Below, piece after piece: positions 1 to 7,547 of a stretch of DNA of 64,000 nucleotides. Below the pieces are notes generated by a model, which saw only the letters and a program-made list of their open reading frames with translations, ran no database searches and had not been told where the DNA came from. Each line of letters starts with the position of its first letter. Position 1 is the first letter of the stretch. The position numbers and the translations under genes were made by a program. Source of the DNA: Planosporangium thailandense (GTDB taxonomy: Bacteria > Actinomycetota > Actinomycetes > Mycobacteriales > Micromonosporaceae); contig NZ_JAATVY010000001.1 of NCBI RefSeq assembly GCF_011947195.1, forward strand, positions 372,001 to 436,000, written 5' to 3'.

Positions 1-662
1 TGCTCCACCGTGGGGTGCGCGTACGGCATGCCGGGCGCGTGGTGGCGGAAGTCGATCAGTTCGTCGACCGCGCCGCGAGCGAGAGCCTCGGCGGCCCACG
101 CGTCGAACTCGGCCGACCACCCCGGCGGCGTGGCGTCGACCCGCCATTCCCGCAGGAACGGCAGGCCGTGGGTGAGGAATCCGCTGCCGATGATGAGGAC
201 GCCTTCGTCGCGGAGCGGCTTGAGCCGCCGGCCCAGGTCGAGCAGTCGTTCGGGGTCGAGCGTCGGCATGGAGATCTGGAGCACGGGGATGTCGGCGGCC
301 GGGTACATGACGGTCAGCGGCACGTACGCCCCGTGGTCGAGGCCCCGGTCGGGCTGCTCGGCCACCGGCTCGGTGTCGGCCATCAGCGCCTTGACCTTCG
401 CGGCGAGCGCGGGCGCGCCGGGGGTGCGGTACTGCGTGCGGTAGTAGCGAGCGGGGAACCCGCCGAAGTCGTAGACGAGAGGCACGCCGGTGGCTGTGGC
501 GCCGATCGTGAGCGGTGCGGACTCCCAGTGCGCGGAGACGATGAGTATCGCGGTCGGTCGGGGGAGCTTGCCGGCCCAGGCGGCCAGCTCGTGTGTCCAG
601 GTCGGGTCGTCCACCAGCGGCGGAGCGCCGTGTCCGAGGTAGAGCGCCGGCATCCGGTGCAT
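1..662 (-). CDS. DODA-type extradiol aromatic ring-opening dioxygenase (3' part outside window)
   Basis: Read on the minus strand from ATG at 662, the protein begins MHRMPALYLGHGAPPL and continues through VSAHWES and DHGAYVPL, the metal-ligand landmarks of the class III extradiol (LigB/YgiD/DODA) fold. Family members use non-haem Fe or Zn to open catechol rings, usually in the cytoplasm. About 220 residues are visible and the gene runs off the left edge, so its C-terminus is missing. GGGGGA lies five bases before the start, which supports ATG 662 over the internal ATG at 653. The upstream gap holds two copies of a MarR-type palindrome, suggesting control by an aromatic-compound-sensing repressor whose gene is not in the window. 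The natural substrate cannot be told from sequence. Confidence 0.85.
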   Translation of the reverse strand, partial: MHRMPALYLGHGAPPLVDDPTWTHELAAWAGKLPRPTAILIVSAHWESAPLTIGATATGVPLVYDFGGFPARYYRTQYRTPGAPALAAKVKALMADTEPVAEQPDRGLDHGAYVPLTVMYPAADIPVLQISMPTLDPERLLDLGRRLKPLRDEGVLIIGSGFLTHGLPFLREWRVDATPPGWSAEFDAWAAEALARGAVDELIDFRHHAPGMPYAHPTVE

Positions 663-692
663 TGCTGTCCCCCAATCCGAGTTGCGGCGATC

Positions 693-743
693 TAGTTGAA
701 CGCTCAACTAGCAGCCTAACGGATTTAGTTGACACGTCAAGTA
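693..743 (-). promoter_or_regulatory. Paired MarR-type operators in the dioxygenase promoter
   Basis: Site 1 (693-710) is TAGTTGA-N4-TCAACTA, a perfect 7-bp inverted repeat. Site 2 (726-743) is TAGTTGA-N4-TCAAGTA, with one mismatch. The centres are 33 bp apart, about three helical turns, so both would face the same side. Read on the minus strand, TTGACG (inside site 2) and TAGGCT 16 bp on give a plausible -35/-10 pair that the two sites would cover. A MarR-family repressor is the inference; no regulator gene lies next to it. Confidence 0.65.
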
Positions 744-881
744 CTTTTCCGTGTGGTGTGCCTCGTCACGCGCGGCGCCGCGAATTGTCGGTGGTCGTCG
801 ATAATATTCGTACATGTGTTCGATCATTGAGTGTGATGACGTCTCCTGGCTCTGTCGACAGCGGGACGGTGGTGAGCCGGG

Positions 882-1802
882 TCAGGGACGATGGGCGGGG
901 CCCACGGTCGGCGGCCGCACGTGATCCGGGTTGGCGGCCTCCACAGTGGATGCCGTGGGCCAGAGCGCCCCGACCTCGTCGCGCATGCGCCGGCCCAGCC
1001 GGGCGTGCGCGGCCACGAGGGGATGGGTCGCGCCGTGGTTGTGGCCGTGTCCGGGTAGGTCGGCGAAGAACGAGAAGATGAGCCTCGGCGTCCGGTCGGC
1101 GTCGAACATGGCGCCGGCCTCGTGCCGGCCGTCGTCGAGGGCTCCGTACTTGCTGACCGTGCGGAGCCGCTCGGCGGACGACATCTCGCGGCGCACGCCG
1201 TCGGTGAAGCCGTGCAGGAGGCTGAGGACGAACCGGGTCGCCGCGGGGGAGACCATGGACCCGTCCACGAGCTTGTGCAGCAGCCGGTGCGTCTCGCGGG
1301 CCGTGGTGGTGCCCAGGAACATCCGCCGCGGGTCGTCCGGCAACGGCTCCACCCGGGTGTGCGTGAACCCCTTGCCGGCCAGGTACTCGTTGATCTCCGG
1401 GCCGGCGCACACCTGGCCGCACAGGCGGACCGCGGTGTTGTCCGACAGCATCAGCATTGCCGTGAGGACGTTCGCGAGCGTGAGCCGGTCGCCCCAGACC
1501 GTCTGCAGGTGGTAGATGCCGTCTCCGTACAGGACGGTGTCGGCGGTCAGTTCGAGCGTGCGGTCGAGTCGCAGCGCCCCGCGGTCCACCTTGTCCAGGA
1601 CGGCGCAGGCGATGGCCGCCTTGTTCACGCTCGCGGCGGGTACGACCTCGTCGGCGGCGTCTTCGACGGCGACCCGGTGCGTACCGTCCGGGTCGGCCAG
1701 GGTCACCAGCGCGTGCCAGGAGCCGCCGGCCCGGGCGACCTCCCGTCGGTAGGCGCGCCGGATCCGGCCGCGCGCCTGCGCCGTACATTCTGTGCTGGTC
1801 GT
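882..1802 (-). CDS. Class A beta-lactamase-like serine hydrolase (apparent ACG start)
   Basis: The class A beta-lactamase/penicillin-recognising signatures appear in order: S58-V-N-K61 (SxxK nucleophile motif), S120-D-N122 (SDN loop), a possible omega-loop Glu in RVEPLPDDP, and K218-Y-G220 where classical enzymes have KTG. Length is about 306 residues with no signal peptide, so it may be cytoplasmic and need not be a resistance enzyme. No ATG, GTG or TTG lies at the expected place. GGAGGAGCC is followed directly by ACG-ACC-AGC at 1802, which looks like an ATG start changed to ACG. An upstream in-frame TTG near 1850 is an alternative but has poor ribosome-site context. It is divergent from pyk. 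Confidence 0.75.
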   Translation of the reverse strand, partial: TTSTECTAQARGRIRRAYRREVARAGGSWHALVTLADPDGTHRVAVEDAADEVVPAASVNKAAIACAVLDKVDRGALRLDRTLELTADTVLYGDGIYHLQTVWGDRLTLANVLTAMLMLSDNTAVRLCGQVCAGPEINEYLAGKGFTHTRVEPLPDDPRRMFLGTTTARETHRLLHKLVDGSMVSPAATRFVLSLLHGFTDGVRREMSSAERLRTVSKYGALDDGRHEAGAMFDADRTPRLIFSFFADLPGHGHNHGATHPLVAAHARLGRRMRDEVGALWPTASTVEAANPDHVRPPTVGPAHRP

Positions 1803-1962
1803 GGCTCCTCCCGTCAGGTCGCCGGAGCGGGGGTACGGTCCCAGGTCTACCAAGATCTGGCGATCAGCGCAGGTCGGAGGTGGGTCACGGGCGGCTCCGG
1901 CGCAGCCGACGCGCTCAACCTGCGGGCCCGGCGCCCGGACTGACCGGGCAACGGTTAGCCTC

Positions 1963-3393
1963 ATGTGTGTGATACGTCGCGCGAAGATCGTCTGTACGAT
2001 CGGCCCCGCCACTTCCAGCCCGGAGCGCCTGCGCGGTCTCGTGGACGCCGGCATGGACATCGCCCGGCTCAACTTCAGCCACGGGAGCCACGCAGATCAC
2101 GAGAAGGTCTACCACCTCGTACGGGAGGCCGCCGAGGCCTGCGGTCGGTCGGTGGGCACCCTCGCCGACCTGCAGGGCCCGAAGATCCGGCTGGGCCGGT
2201 TCAAGGACGGCCCGGTCGAGTGGCGCACCGGCGAGACGGTGGTGATCACCGGCGAGGAGGTCGAGGGCACCCACGACCGGGTGTCGGTCACCTACCGCAA
2301 GCTGCCCGCTGAGGTGAAGATCGGCGATCGGCTTCTCATCGACGACGGCAAGGTGGCCGTCGAGGTCATCGAGGTCGTGGGCACCGACATCCGCGTCCTA
2401 GTCGTCGAGGGTGGCCAGGTCTCCAACAACAAGGGCGTGTCCCTGCCCAACGTGGCGGTGAGCGTGCCGGCCCTGTCCGAAAAGGACGCCGAGGACCTGC
2501 GTTTCGCGCTCCGACTGGGCGTCGACCTGATCGCCCTGTCGTTCGTGCGCTCGCCCGACGACATCAAGCTCGTTCACGAGATCATGGACGAGGTCGGCGT
2601 CCGCCGCCCGGTGCTCGCCAAGATCGAGAAGCCGGAGGCGGTCGCCCAGCTCGAGGCGATCGTCGCCGCGTTCGACGGCATCATGGTGGCGCGCGGCGAC
2701 CTGGGCGTGGAGCTGCCGCTCGAAGAGGTGCCGCTGGTCCAGAAGCGCGCCGTGCAGCTGTGCCGCGAAGACGCCAAGCCGGTCATCGTGGCGACCCAGA
2801 TGCTCGACTCGATGATCGAGAATTCGCGGCCGACCCGCGCGGAGGCGTCCGACGTCGCCAACGCCGTACTCGACGGCGCGGACGCGGTCATGCTGTCCGG
2901 TGAGACGAGCGTCGGCCGTTACCCGGTGCTGACGGTCTCGACCATGGCGCGGATCATCTCGACGACCGAGGCCGGCGCCCTCGACGTGCCCCGGCTCCAG
3001 CACGACCCGCGCACCCACGGCGGCGCCATCACGGCGGCGGCCGCCCGCATCGCGTCGTCGATCGGGGCCAAGGCCATGGTCGCGTTCACCGTGACCGGAG
3101 ACACCGTCCGCCGGCTGGCCCGCCTGCACTGCTACCTGCCGCTGCTGGCGTTCACGCCCGAGCCGACCGTGCGCAACCAGCTCGCGCTGTCGTGGGGGGT
3201 GCAGTCCTTCCTGTCGCCCTTCGTGGAGCACACCGACGACATGTTCCGCCAGGTCGACCAGGCGCTGCTCGGCATGGACTTCGCCAGCAAGGGCGACTAT
3301 GTGGTGATCGTGGCGGGCAGCCCGCCCGGCACGCCGGGCTCGACGAACACTCTCCGGGTGCACCGGCTCGGCGACCTGGCGGACGCGGAGTGA
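1963..3393 (+). CDS. pyk: Pyruvate kinase
   Basis: Converts phosphoenolpyruvate and ADP to pyruvate and ATP, the last step of glycolysis. The start RRAKIVCTIGPATSSPE, the active-site lysine segment LAKIEKPEAV, MVARGDLGVELP, the ATQMLDSM stretch and the SGETSVGRYP segment are all typical. At 476 residues it is full length with N domain, barrel, B domain and C-terminal effector domain. I place the start at ATG 1963; a GTG at 1969 is equally possible, and the open frame upstream lacks pyruvate kinase homology. The stop overlaps the GTG of the next gene, tesB, so the two are probably co-transcribed. Confidence 0.96.
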   Translation: MCVIRRAKIVCTIGPATSSPERLRGLVDAGMDIARLNFSHGSHADHEKVYHLVREAAEACGRSVGTLADLQGPKIRLGRFKDGPVEWRTGETVVITGEEVEGTHDRVSVTYRKLPAEVKIGDRLLIDDGKVAVEVIEVVGTDIRVLVVEGGQVSNNKGVSLPNVAVSVPALSEKDAEDLRFALRLGVDLIALSFVRSPDDIKLVHEIMDEVGVRRPVLAKIEKPEAVAQLEAIVAAFDGIMVARGDLGVELPLEEVPLVQKRAVQLCREDAKPVIVATQMLDSMIENSRPTRAEASDVANAVLDGADAVMLSGETSVGRYPVLTVSTMARIISTTEAGALDVPRLQHDPRTHGGAITAAAARIASSIGAKAMVAFTVTGDTVRRLARLHCYLPLLAFTPEPTVRNQLALSWGVQSFLSPFVEHTDDMFRQVDQALLGMDFASKGDYVVIVAGSPPGTPGSTNTLRVHRLGDLADAE

Positions 3394-4277
3394 GCGAGGT
3401 GATCGCCGGCCAGAAGGCGGTCGACGAGCTGCTCGAGCTACTCGATCTGCGCAAGCTCGGGGACACCACGTTCGAAGGGGTCAGCCCGAAAGTCGGCCTG
3501 CAGCGGGTGTTCGGCGGCCAGGTCGCCGGGCAGGCGCTCGTCGCGGCCGGCCGCACCGTCGACCCCGAGCGTCACGTGCACTCGCTGCACGGGTACTTCG
3601 TGCGCCCGGGTGACCCGACCGTGCCGATCCGGTACGAGGTGGAGAACATCCGCGACGGGAGTTCGTTCTCGGTCCGCCGGTCGGTGGCGCTCCAGCACGA
3701 CCAGCCGATCTTCTTCATGTCGGCGTCGTTCCAGTTGGAGCAGGAGGGCCTCGACCACCAGGGGCGGTTCCCCCTGGACGTGCCGCAGCCAGAGGACGTG
3801 CCGACCATGGCCGAGCGGCTGGCGCCGTACCCGGAGCGCCGCAGCATCTGGGAGCTCATCCCGCGCCCGATCGACGTCCGGTACGTGGGGGAGCCCGGCT
3901 GGGTGCCCCCGGGCGACCGGCCGTCCGAGCCGCACCAGCGGGTGTGGATGCGGTTCGACGGCAAGCTACCCGACGACCCGCTGCTGCACGCCTGCGCACT
4001 CACGTACGCGTCCGACCTGACGCTGCTGGACTCCGTGCTGTCGATGCACGGGGCGGTGTGGGGGCCCGGCGGCTTCGAGGGCGCGAGCCTCGACCACGCG
4101 CTGTGGCTCCACCGGGCGTTCCGGGCCGACGAGTGGTTCCTCTACGACTGCTGGAGCCCGTCGGCGTCGGGGGCCCGGGGGCTGGCCAGCGGGCGGATGT
4201 TCACCGTGGACGGCCGGCACGTGGCGAGCGCCGTACAGGAGGGGCTGCTGCGACCGGTCGGTCGCGAAAGGCGATAA
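3390..4277 (+). CDS. tesB: Acyl-CoA thioesterase II
   Basis: Hydrolyses acyl-CoA to free fatty acid and CoA. The double hot-dog layout of TesB is visible: an N-terminal half with VFGGQVAGQALVAAGRTV and VHSLHGYFVRPGD, and a C-terminal half with ALTYASDLTLLDSVL and LDHALWLHR. The pair GG(Q)VxGQ and S-LH-YF is diagnostic, and 295 residues matches the family. The GTG start overlaps the pyk stop in GTGA form, indicating translational coupling; the next gene starts 8 bp downstream. Coupling of a glycolytic gene to a thioesterase is common in actinomycetes and says little about substrate chain length. Confidence 0.93.
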   Translation: MSEVIAGQKAVDELLELLDLRKLGDTTFEGVSPKVGLQRVFGGQVAGQALVAAGRTVDPERHVHSLHGYFVRPGDPTVPIRYEVENIRDGSSFSVRRSVALQHDQPIFFMSASFQLEQEGLDHQGRFPLDVPQPEDVPTMAERLAPYPERRSIWELIPRPIDVRYVGEPGWVPPGDRPSEPHQRVWMRFDGKLPDDPLLHACALTYASDLTLLDSVLSMHGAVWGPGGFEGASLDHALWLHRAFRADEWFLYDCWSPSASGARGLASGRMFTVDGRHVASAVQEGLLRPVGRERR

Positions 4278-4285
4278 TTCGTCCC

Positions 4286-4753
4286 ATGCGACTGTCGGCC
4301 CGGGTTGATTACGCGCTGCGCGCGGTGGTGGAGCTTGCCGCGGCTACGAGCGGATCCGGCGGTGAGGACCGCCCAGTGACCTCCGAGCGGCTGGCGCACG
4401 CGCAGCAGATCCCGCCGAAGTTCCTGGAGAGCATCCTGCTGCAGCTGCGCCGCGGCGGTGTCGTCACCGCGCAGCGCGGCCCCGAGGGCGGATACCGGCT
4501 GGCCCGCCCCGCTGAGGACATTTCGCTGGCCGAGGTGATCCGGGTCATCGACGGGCCGCTGGCCAACGTGCGCGGGCAGCGGCCCGAGAACGTCGACTAC
4601 AAGGGCCCCGCCGAGGCCCTGCAGGACGTGTGGATCGCGCTGCGCGCCAGCGAGCGGGAGATCCTCGAGCTCGTCACGATCGCCGACGTCGTCAGCCGGG
4701 AGCTTCCCGAGCGCGTCCGGGAGCTCGCCGCCGACCCGAGCGCCTGGGTGTAA
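4286..4753 (+). CDS. Rrf2-family transcriptional regulator without Fe-S cysteines
   Basis: The 155-residue protein starts MRLSARVDYALRAVVELA, the Rrf2 signature, followed by the winged-helix segment ERLAHAQQIPPKFLESIL and GGVVTAQRGPEGGYRLARP. IscR and NsrR carry three cysteines in the second half to hold an Fe-S cluster; this protein has none there, making it closer to CymR, the sulfur-metabolism regulator of Firmicutes, in that respect. It lies immediately upstream of an ssuABC-type importer on the same strand, separated by a terminator-like hairpin and a new promoter, so control of sulfonate uptake is a reasonable inference. It may be the third gene of the pyk-tesB transcript. Confidence 0.85.
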   Translation: MRLSARVDYALRAVVELAAATSGSGGEDRPVTSERLAHAQQIPPKFLESILLQLRRGGVVTAQRGPEGGYRLARPAEDISLAEVIRVIDGPLANVRGQRPENVDYKGPAEALQDVWIALRASEREILELVTIADVVSRELPERVRELAADPSAWV

Positions 4754-4764
4754 CCGCTCCCCTC

Positions 4765-4795
4765 CGCCCCCGGTCATCGTCAGGGACCGGGGGCG
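4765..4795 (+). terminator. Hairpin after the Rrf2 gene
   Basis: A perfect 11-bp inverted repeat (CGCCCCCGGTC at 4765-4775, GACCGGGGGCG at 4785-4795) with a 9-base loop lies 12 bp after the stop codon. There is no T tract, as is usual for actinomycete terminators. Confidence 0.6.
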
Positions 4796-4822
4796 TCGTC
4801 GTCCCATCCCCTGGATCGACCG

Positions 4823-4852
4823 TTGACATTCCGTATTCACTAACCCCATTAT
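4823..4852 (+). promoter_or_regulatory. Predicted promoter of the ssu operon
   Basis: TTGACA (4823-4828) and CATTAT (4847-4852) lie 18 bp apart in a short AT-rich stretch unlike its surroundings, 40 bp before the ssuA start. The segment between the -10 and the start, TATCCC...GGGAAATA, is a loose inverted repeat that could be an operator. Confidence 0.5.
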
Positions 4853-4892
4853 CCCTAGCGAACAAGTGGGAAATAAATCTTGGGGGGACGGG

Positions 4893-5939
4893 ATGACAAG
4901 AGCGATCATGCGGACGGTGGCGGGCGCGTTAGCCCTGGCGACGGTCCTGACCGGAGTGACCGCCTGCGGCGGTTCGTCGGCCAAGGCCACGTCGAACGGG
5001 CCGGTGACGCTACGGCTCGGGTACTTCCCGAACATCACCCACGCGACGGCGATCGTCGGCGATGCCAAGGGGTTGTACAAGGAGAAGCTGGGCAGCAACG
5101 TCACCCTCGAGACCAAGCAGTTCAACGCCGGCCCCGCCGCGGTCGAGGCGCTCTTCTCGGGCGCGATCGACGCGGCGTACGTCGGGCCCAACCCGACCGT
5201 CAACGCCTGGCAGAAGTCCAAGGGCAAGGCCATCAAGGTGGTCGCCGGCGCGGCCTCGGGCGGGGTCTTCTTCGTGACCAAGCCGACCATCACGTCGCCC
5301 GAGCAGCTCAAAGGCAAGAAGATCGCCACGCCCCAGCTCGGCAACACCCAGGACGTCGCACTGCGCTACTGGCTCAAGCAGCACGGCCTCACCGCCACCA
5401 AGGAGGGTGGCGGCGACGTCTCCGTCCTGCCGCAGGACAACGCCACGGCTGTGACCGCTTTCCAGACGGGGGCCATCGACGGTGCGTGGATCCCCGAACC
5501 GTACGCGTCCAAGCTCGTCGCCGCCGGCGGCCGGATCCTCGTCGACGAGCGCGACCTGTGGCCCGGCGGGAAGTTCGTCATCACCAACCTGATCGTCAGC
5601 ACGAAGTTCCTCACCGAACACCGCGACGTGGTCAAGAACCTGATCGCCGGTCAGGTGGCGGCCAACCAGTTCATCAACGACCACCCGGAGGACGCGCAGA
5701 AGCTGGTGGCGGACCAGATCGGCAAGCTCAGCGGCAAGCCGTTGGACCTCAAGCAGGTCGCCACCGCCTGGAAGTCCACCACGTTCCTCAACGACCCGGT
5801 GGCCTCCTCGCTGCGCGACGGCGCCAAGCACGCCGAGGAGGTGGGGCTGCTCGAGCCCGTCGACCTGACCGGACTGTACGACCTGAGCCTGCTCAACGAG
5901 GTGCTCAAAGCCCAGGGGCAGCCCGAGGTGCGCTCGTGA
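4893..5939 (+). CDS. ssuA: Sulfonate/taurine ABC transporter substrate-binding lipoprotein
   Basis: The 348-residue protein has a basic N-terminus, a hydrophobic stretch and the lipobox VTAC near residue 26, so it is a lipid-anchored extracytoplasmic binding protein. The body (LRLGYFPNITHATAIVGDAKGLYKEKLG, AGPAAVEALFSGAIDAAYVGPNP, TPQLGNTQDVALRYWL, GAIDGAWIPEPYASKLV) is the SsuA/TauA/nitrate type II fold. The start at ATG 4893 follows a strong GGGGGG ribosome site; an upstream in-frame ATG at 4866 is unlikely. It overlaps ssuB by four bases. Alkanesulfonate or taurine is the likely ligand, but nitrate/thiamine-precursor relatives share the fold. Confidence 0.85.
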   Translation: MTRAIMRTVAGALALATVLTGVTACGGSSAKATSNGPVTLRLGYFPNITHATAIVGDAKGLYKEKLGSNVTLETKQFNAGPAAVEALFSGAIDAAYVGPNPTVNAWQKSKGKAIKVVAGAASGGVFFVTKPTITSPEQLKGKKIATPQLGNTQDVALRYWLKQHGLTATKEGGGDVSVLPQDNATAVTAFQTGAIDGAWIPEPYASKLVAAGGRILVDERDLWPGGKFVITNLIVSTKFLTEHRDVVKNLIAGQVAANQFINDHPEDAQKLVADQIGKLSGKPLDLKQVATAWKSTTFLNDPVASSLRDGAKHAEEVGLLEPVDLTGLYDLSLLNEVLKAQGQPEVRS

Positions 5940-6694
5940 CCACCGCCCGCACGGCGGTCACCCTGTCCGGGGTCTCCAAGGTGTACGGTCGGGGTCCGGC
6001 CGCCGTGCACGCCCTCGACAGCGTGTCGCTCGACATCGCCCCGGGCGAGTTCGTCTGCCTCGTCGGCGCCTCCGGCTGCGGTAAGAGCACCCTGCTGTCC
6101 CTGGTGGCGGGACTCGACACGCAGGACTCCGGCAGCGTCGCGATCGTCGACGGGGCCCGCCCGGCGCTCATGTTCCAGGAGCCCGCGCTCTTTCCGTGGC
6201 TGACCGTCGCGGGCAACGTCACCCTGCCGCTCCGGCTGCGCGGTGTGCCCCGCCCGCGGCGCGCCGAGCGGGTCGCCGAGCTGCTGCGCTCGGTACATCT
6301 GGAGGAGTTCGCCCGGCGCCGCCCGCACCAGCTCTCCGGTGGCATGCGGCAGCGGGTCGCGCTGGCCCGTACCCTCGCGCTCGACACTCCCGTCCTGCTC
6401 ATGGACGAGCCGTTCGGCGCGCTCGACGCGATGACCCGCGACATCCTCCACGACGAGATCGAGCGGATCTGGCAGGAGCGCGGCCTGACGGTGCTGTTCG
6501 TGACGCACAACGTACGGGAGGCCGCGCGGCTGGGCGACCGGATCATCCTGCTGTCCAGCCGGCCGGGGCGGGTCGTCTGGGAGCGCCGGGTGGACGTGCC
6601 GCGGCCGCGCCGGATCGACTCCCCGGAGATCGCCGAGGTCGCCGCCGAGGTGACCGACCGGCTGCGGCGGGAGGTCGGTCGCCATGGCCACTGA
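5936..6694 (+). CDS. ssuB: Sulfonate/taurine ABC transporter ATP-binding protein
   Basis: The 252-residue ATPase has Walker A (GASGCGKSTL), Q loop (MFQEPALFPW), signature (LSGGMRQRVALARTLA), Walker B (VLLMDEPFGALD) and H loop (LFVTHNVREA). The MFQEPALFPWLTV and ALDAMTR patterns are typical of the SsuB/TauB/NrtD branch. GTG 5936 overlaps the ssuA stop, and the ssuC start lies 11 bp inside this gene, giving a tight three-gene operon. Confidence 0.9.
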   Translation: MTTARTAVTLSGVSKVYGRGPAAVHALDSVSLDIAPGEFVCLVGASGCGKSTLLSLVAGLDTQDSGSVAIVDGARPALMFQEPALFPWLTVAGNVTLPLRLRGVPRPRRAERVAELLRSVHLEEFARRRPHQLSGGMRQRVALARTLALDTPVLLMDEPFGALDAMTRDILHDEIERIWQERGLTVLFVTHNVREAARLGDRIILLSSRPGRVVWERRVDVPRPRRIDSPEIAEVAAEVTDRLRREVGRHGH

Positions 6695-7547
6695 CCTGGG
6701 TACGGCCGAGCGCACCATCACCGGCCTGGACGCGCTGGACCTCGCCGACCGCACCGCCACGCCGCGCGGCGCCCGGGTCTGGGCGGCAGCCTGGCCCAAA
6801 GTGCTCGCGCTCGGGCTCGCCGTCGGGCTGTGGCAGGTCGTGGTCTGGTCGGGCTGGCGGCCGGAGTACATCCTGCCCGCGCCGGCCACCGTCGCGGCGG
6901 CGCTGGTCGACCTGGTCCGCACCGGCGGGTTCTGGAGCAGTGTGGTGAACACCGCCGGCCGCGCGCTGTCCGGGTACTCGATCGCTATCGCGATCGGGCT
7001 GGTGCTCGGCGTCGCGGTCGCGCGGATCCGGGTGCTGCGGGCCGCGATCGGCTCGATGATCACCGCGTTGCAGACCATGCCGTCGATCGCCTGGTTCCCG
7101 CTGGCCATCGTGCTGTTCCAGCTCAGCGAGCAGGCGATTCTGTTCGTGGTCGTTCTGGGCGCCGCGCCGTCGATCGCCAACGGGGTCATCGCCGGCGTCG
7201 ACTACGTGCCCCCGCTGCTGCTGCGCGCCGGGCGCAACATCGGGGCCCGGGGCTGGCGGCTGTACCGCTACGTCATCGGCCCGGCGTCGCTGCCCCACAT
7301 CGTCTCCGGGCTCAAGCAGGGCTGGGCCTTCTGCTGGCGCAGCCTGATGGCCGGCGAGCTGCTGGTGATCATCCCCGGCCGGCCGGCCGTCGGCACCAGC
7401 CTGGAGCAGCACCGGGGCCTGTCCGAGTACCCCGAGATGATGGCCGACATGATCGTGATTCTGGTCATCGGCCTGCTCGTCGACGCCGTGTTCGGTGCGG
7501 CCGACCGCGCCGTCCGTACCCGCTGGGGGATCACCGAGAACCGGTGA
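6684..7547 (+). CDS. ssuC: Sulfonate/taurine ABC transporter permease
   Basis: Inner-membrane subunit of 287 residues with about six membrane segments and the EAA-loop sequence DYVPPLLLRAGRNIGARGWRLYRYVIGPASLPHIVSGLKQGW, in which the ATPase docks on the cytoplasmic side. TMPSIAWFPLAIVLFQLSEQAI is typical of SsuC/TauC. The start overlaps ssuB; the stop overlaps the convergent decarboxylase gene by 17 bp. No FMN-dependent sulfonate monooxygenase (SsuD) is present, so desulfonation must be encoded elsewhere. Confidence 0.9.
   Translation: MATDLGTAERTITGLDALDLADRTATPRGARVWAAAWPKVLALGLAVGLWQVVVWSGWRPEYILPAPATVAAALVDLVRTGGFWSSVVNTAGRALSGYSIAIAIGLVLGVAVARIRVLRAAIGSMITALQTMPSIAWFPLAIVLFQLSEQAILFVVVLGAAPSIANGVIAGVDYVPPLLLRAGRNIGARGWRLYRYVIGPASLPHIVSGLKQGWAFCWRSLMAGELLVIIPGRPAVGTSLEQHRGLSEYPEMMADMIVILVIGLLVDAVFGAADRAVRTRWGITENR

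Noticed and set aside
766..1788. Long Arg/Pro-rich minus-strand frame across the beta-lactamase region
   Set aside because: A shifted reading of the same DNA; only the 882-1802 frame shows SxxK and SDN motifs.
1792..1962. Extended N-terminus for pyruvate kinase
   Set aside because: The extra 57 codons have no similarity to the family, which begins at RRAKIVCTIGPAT.
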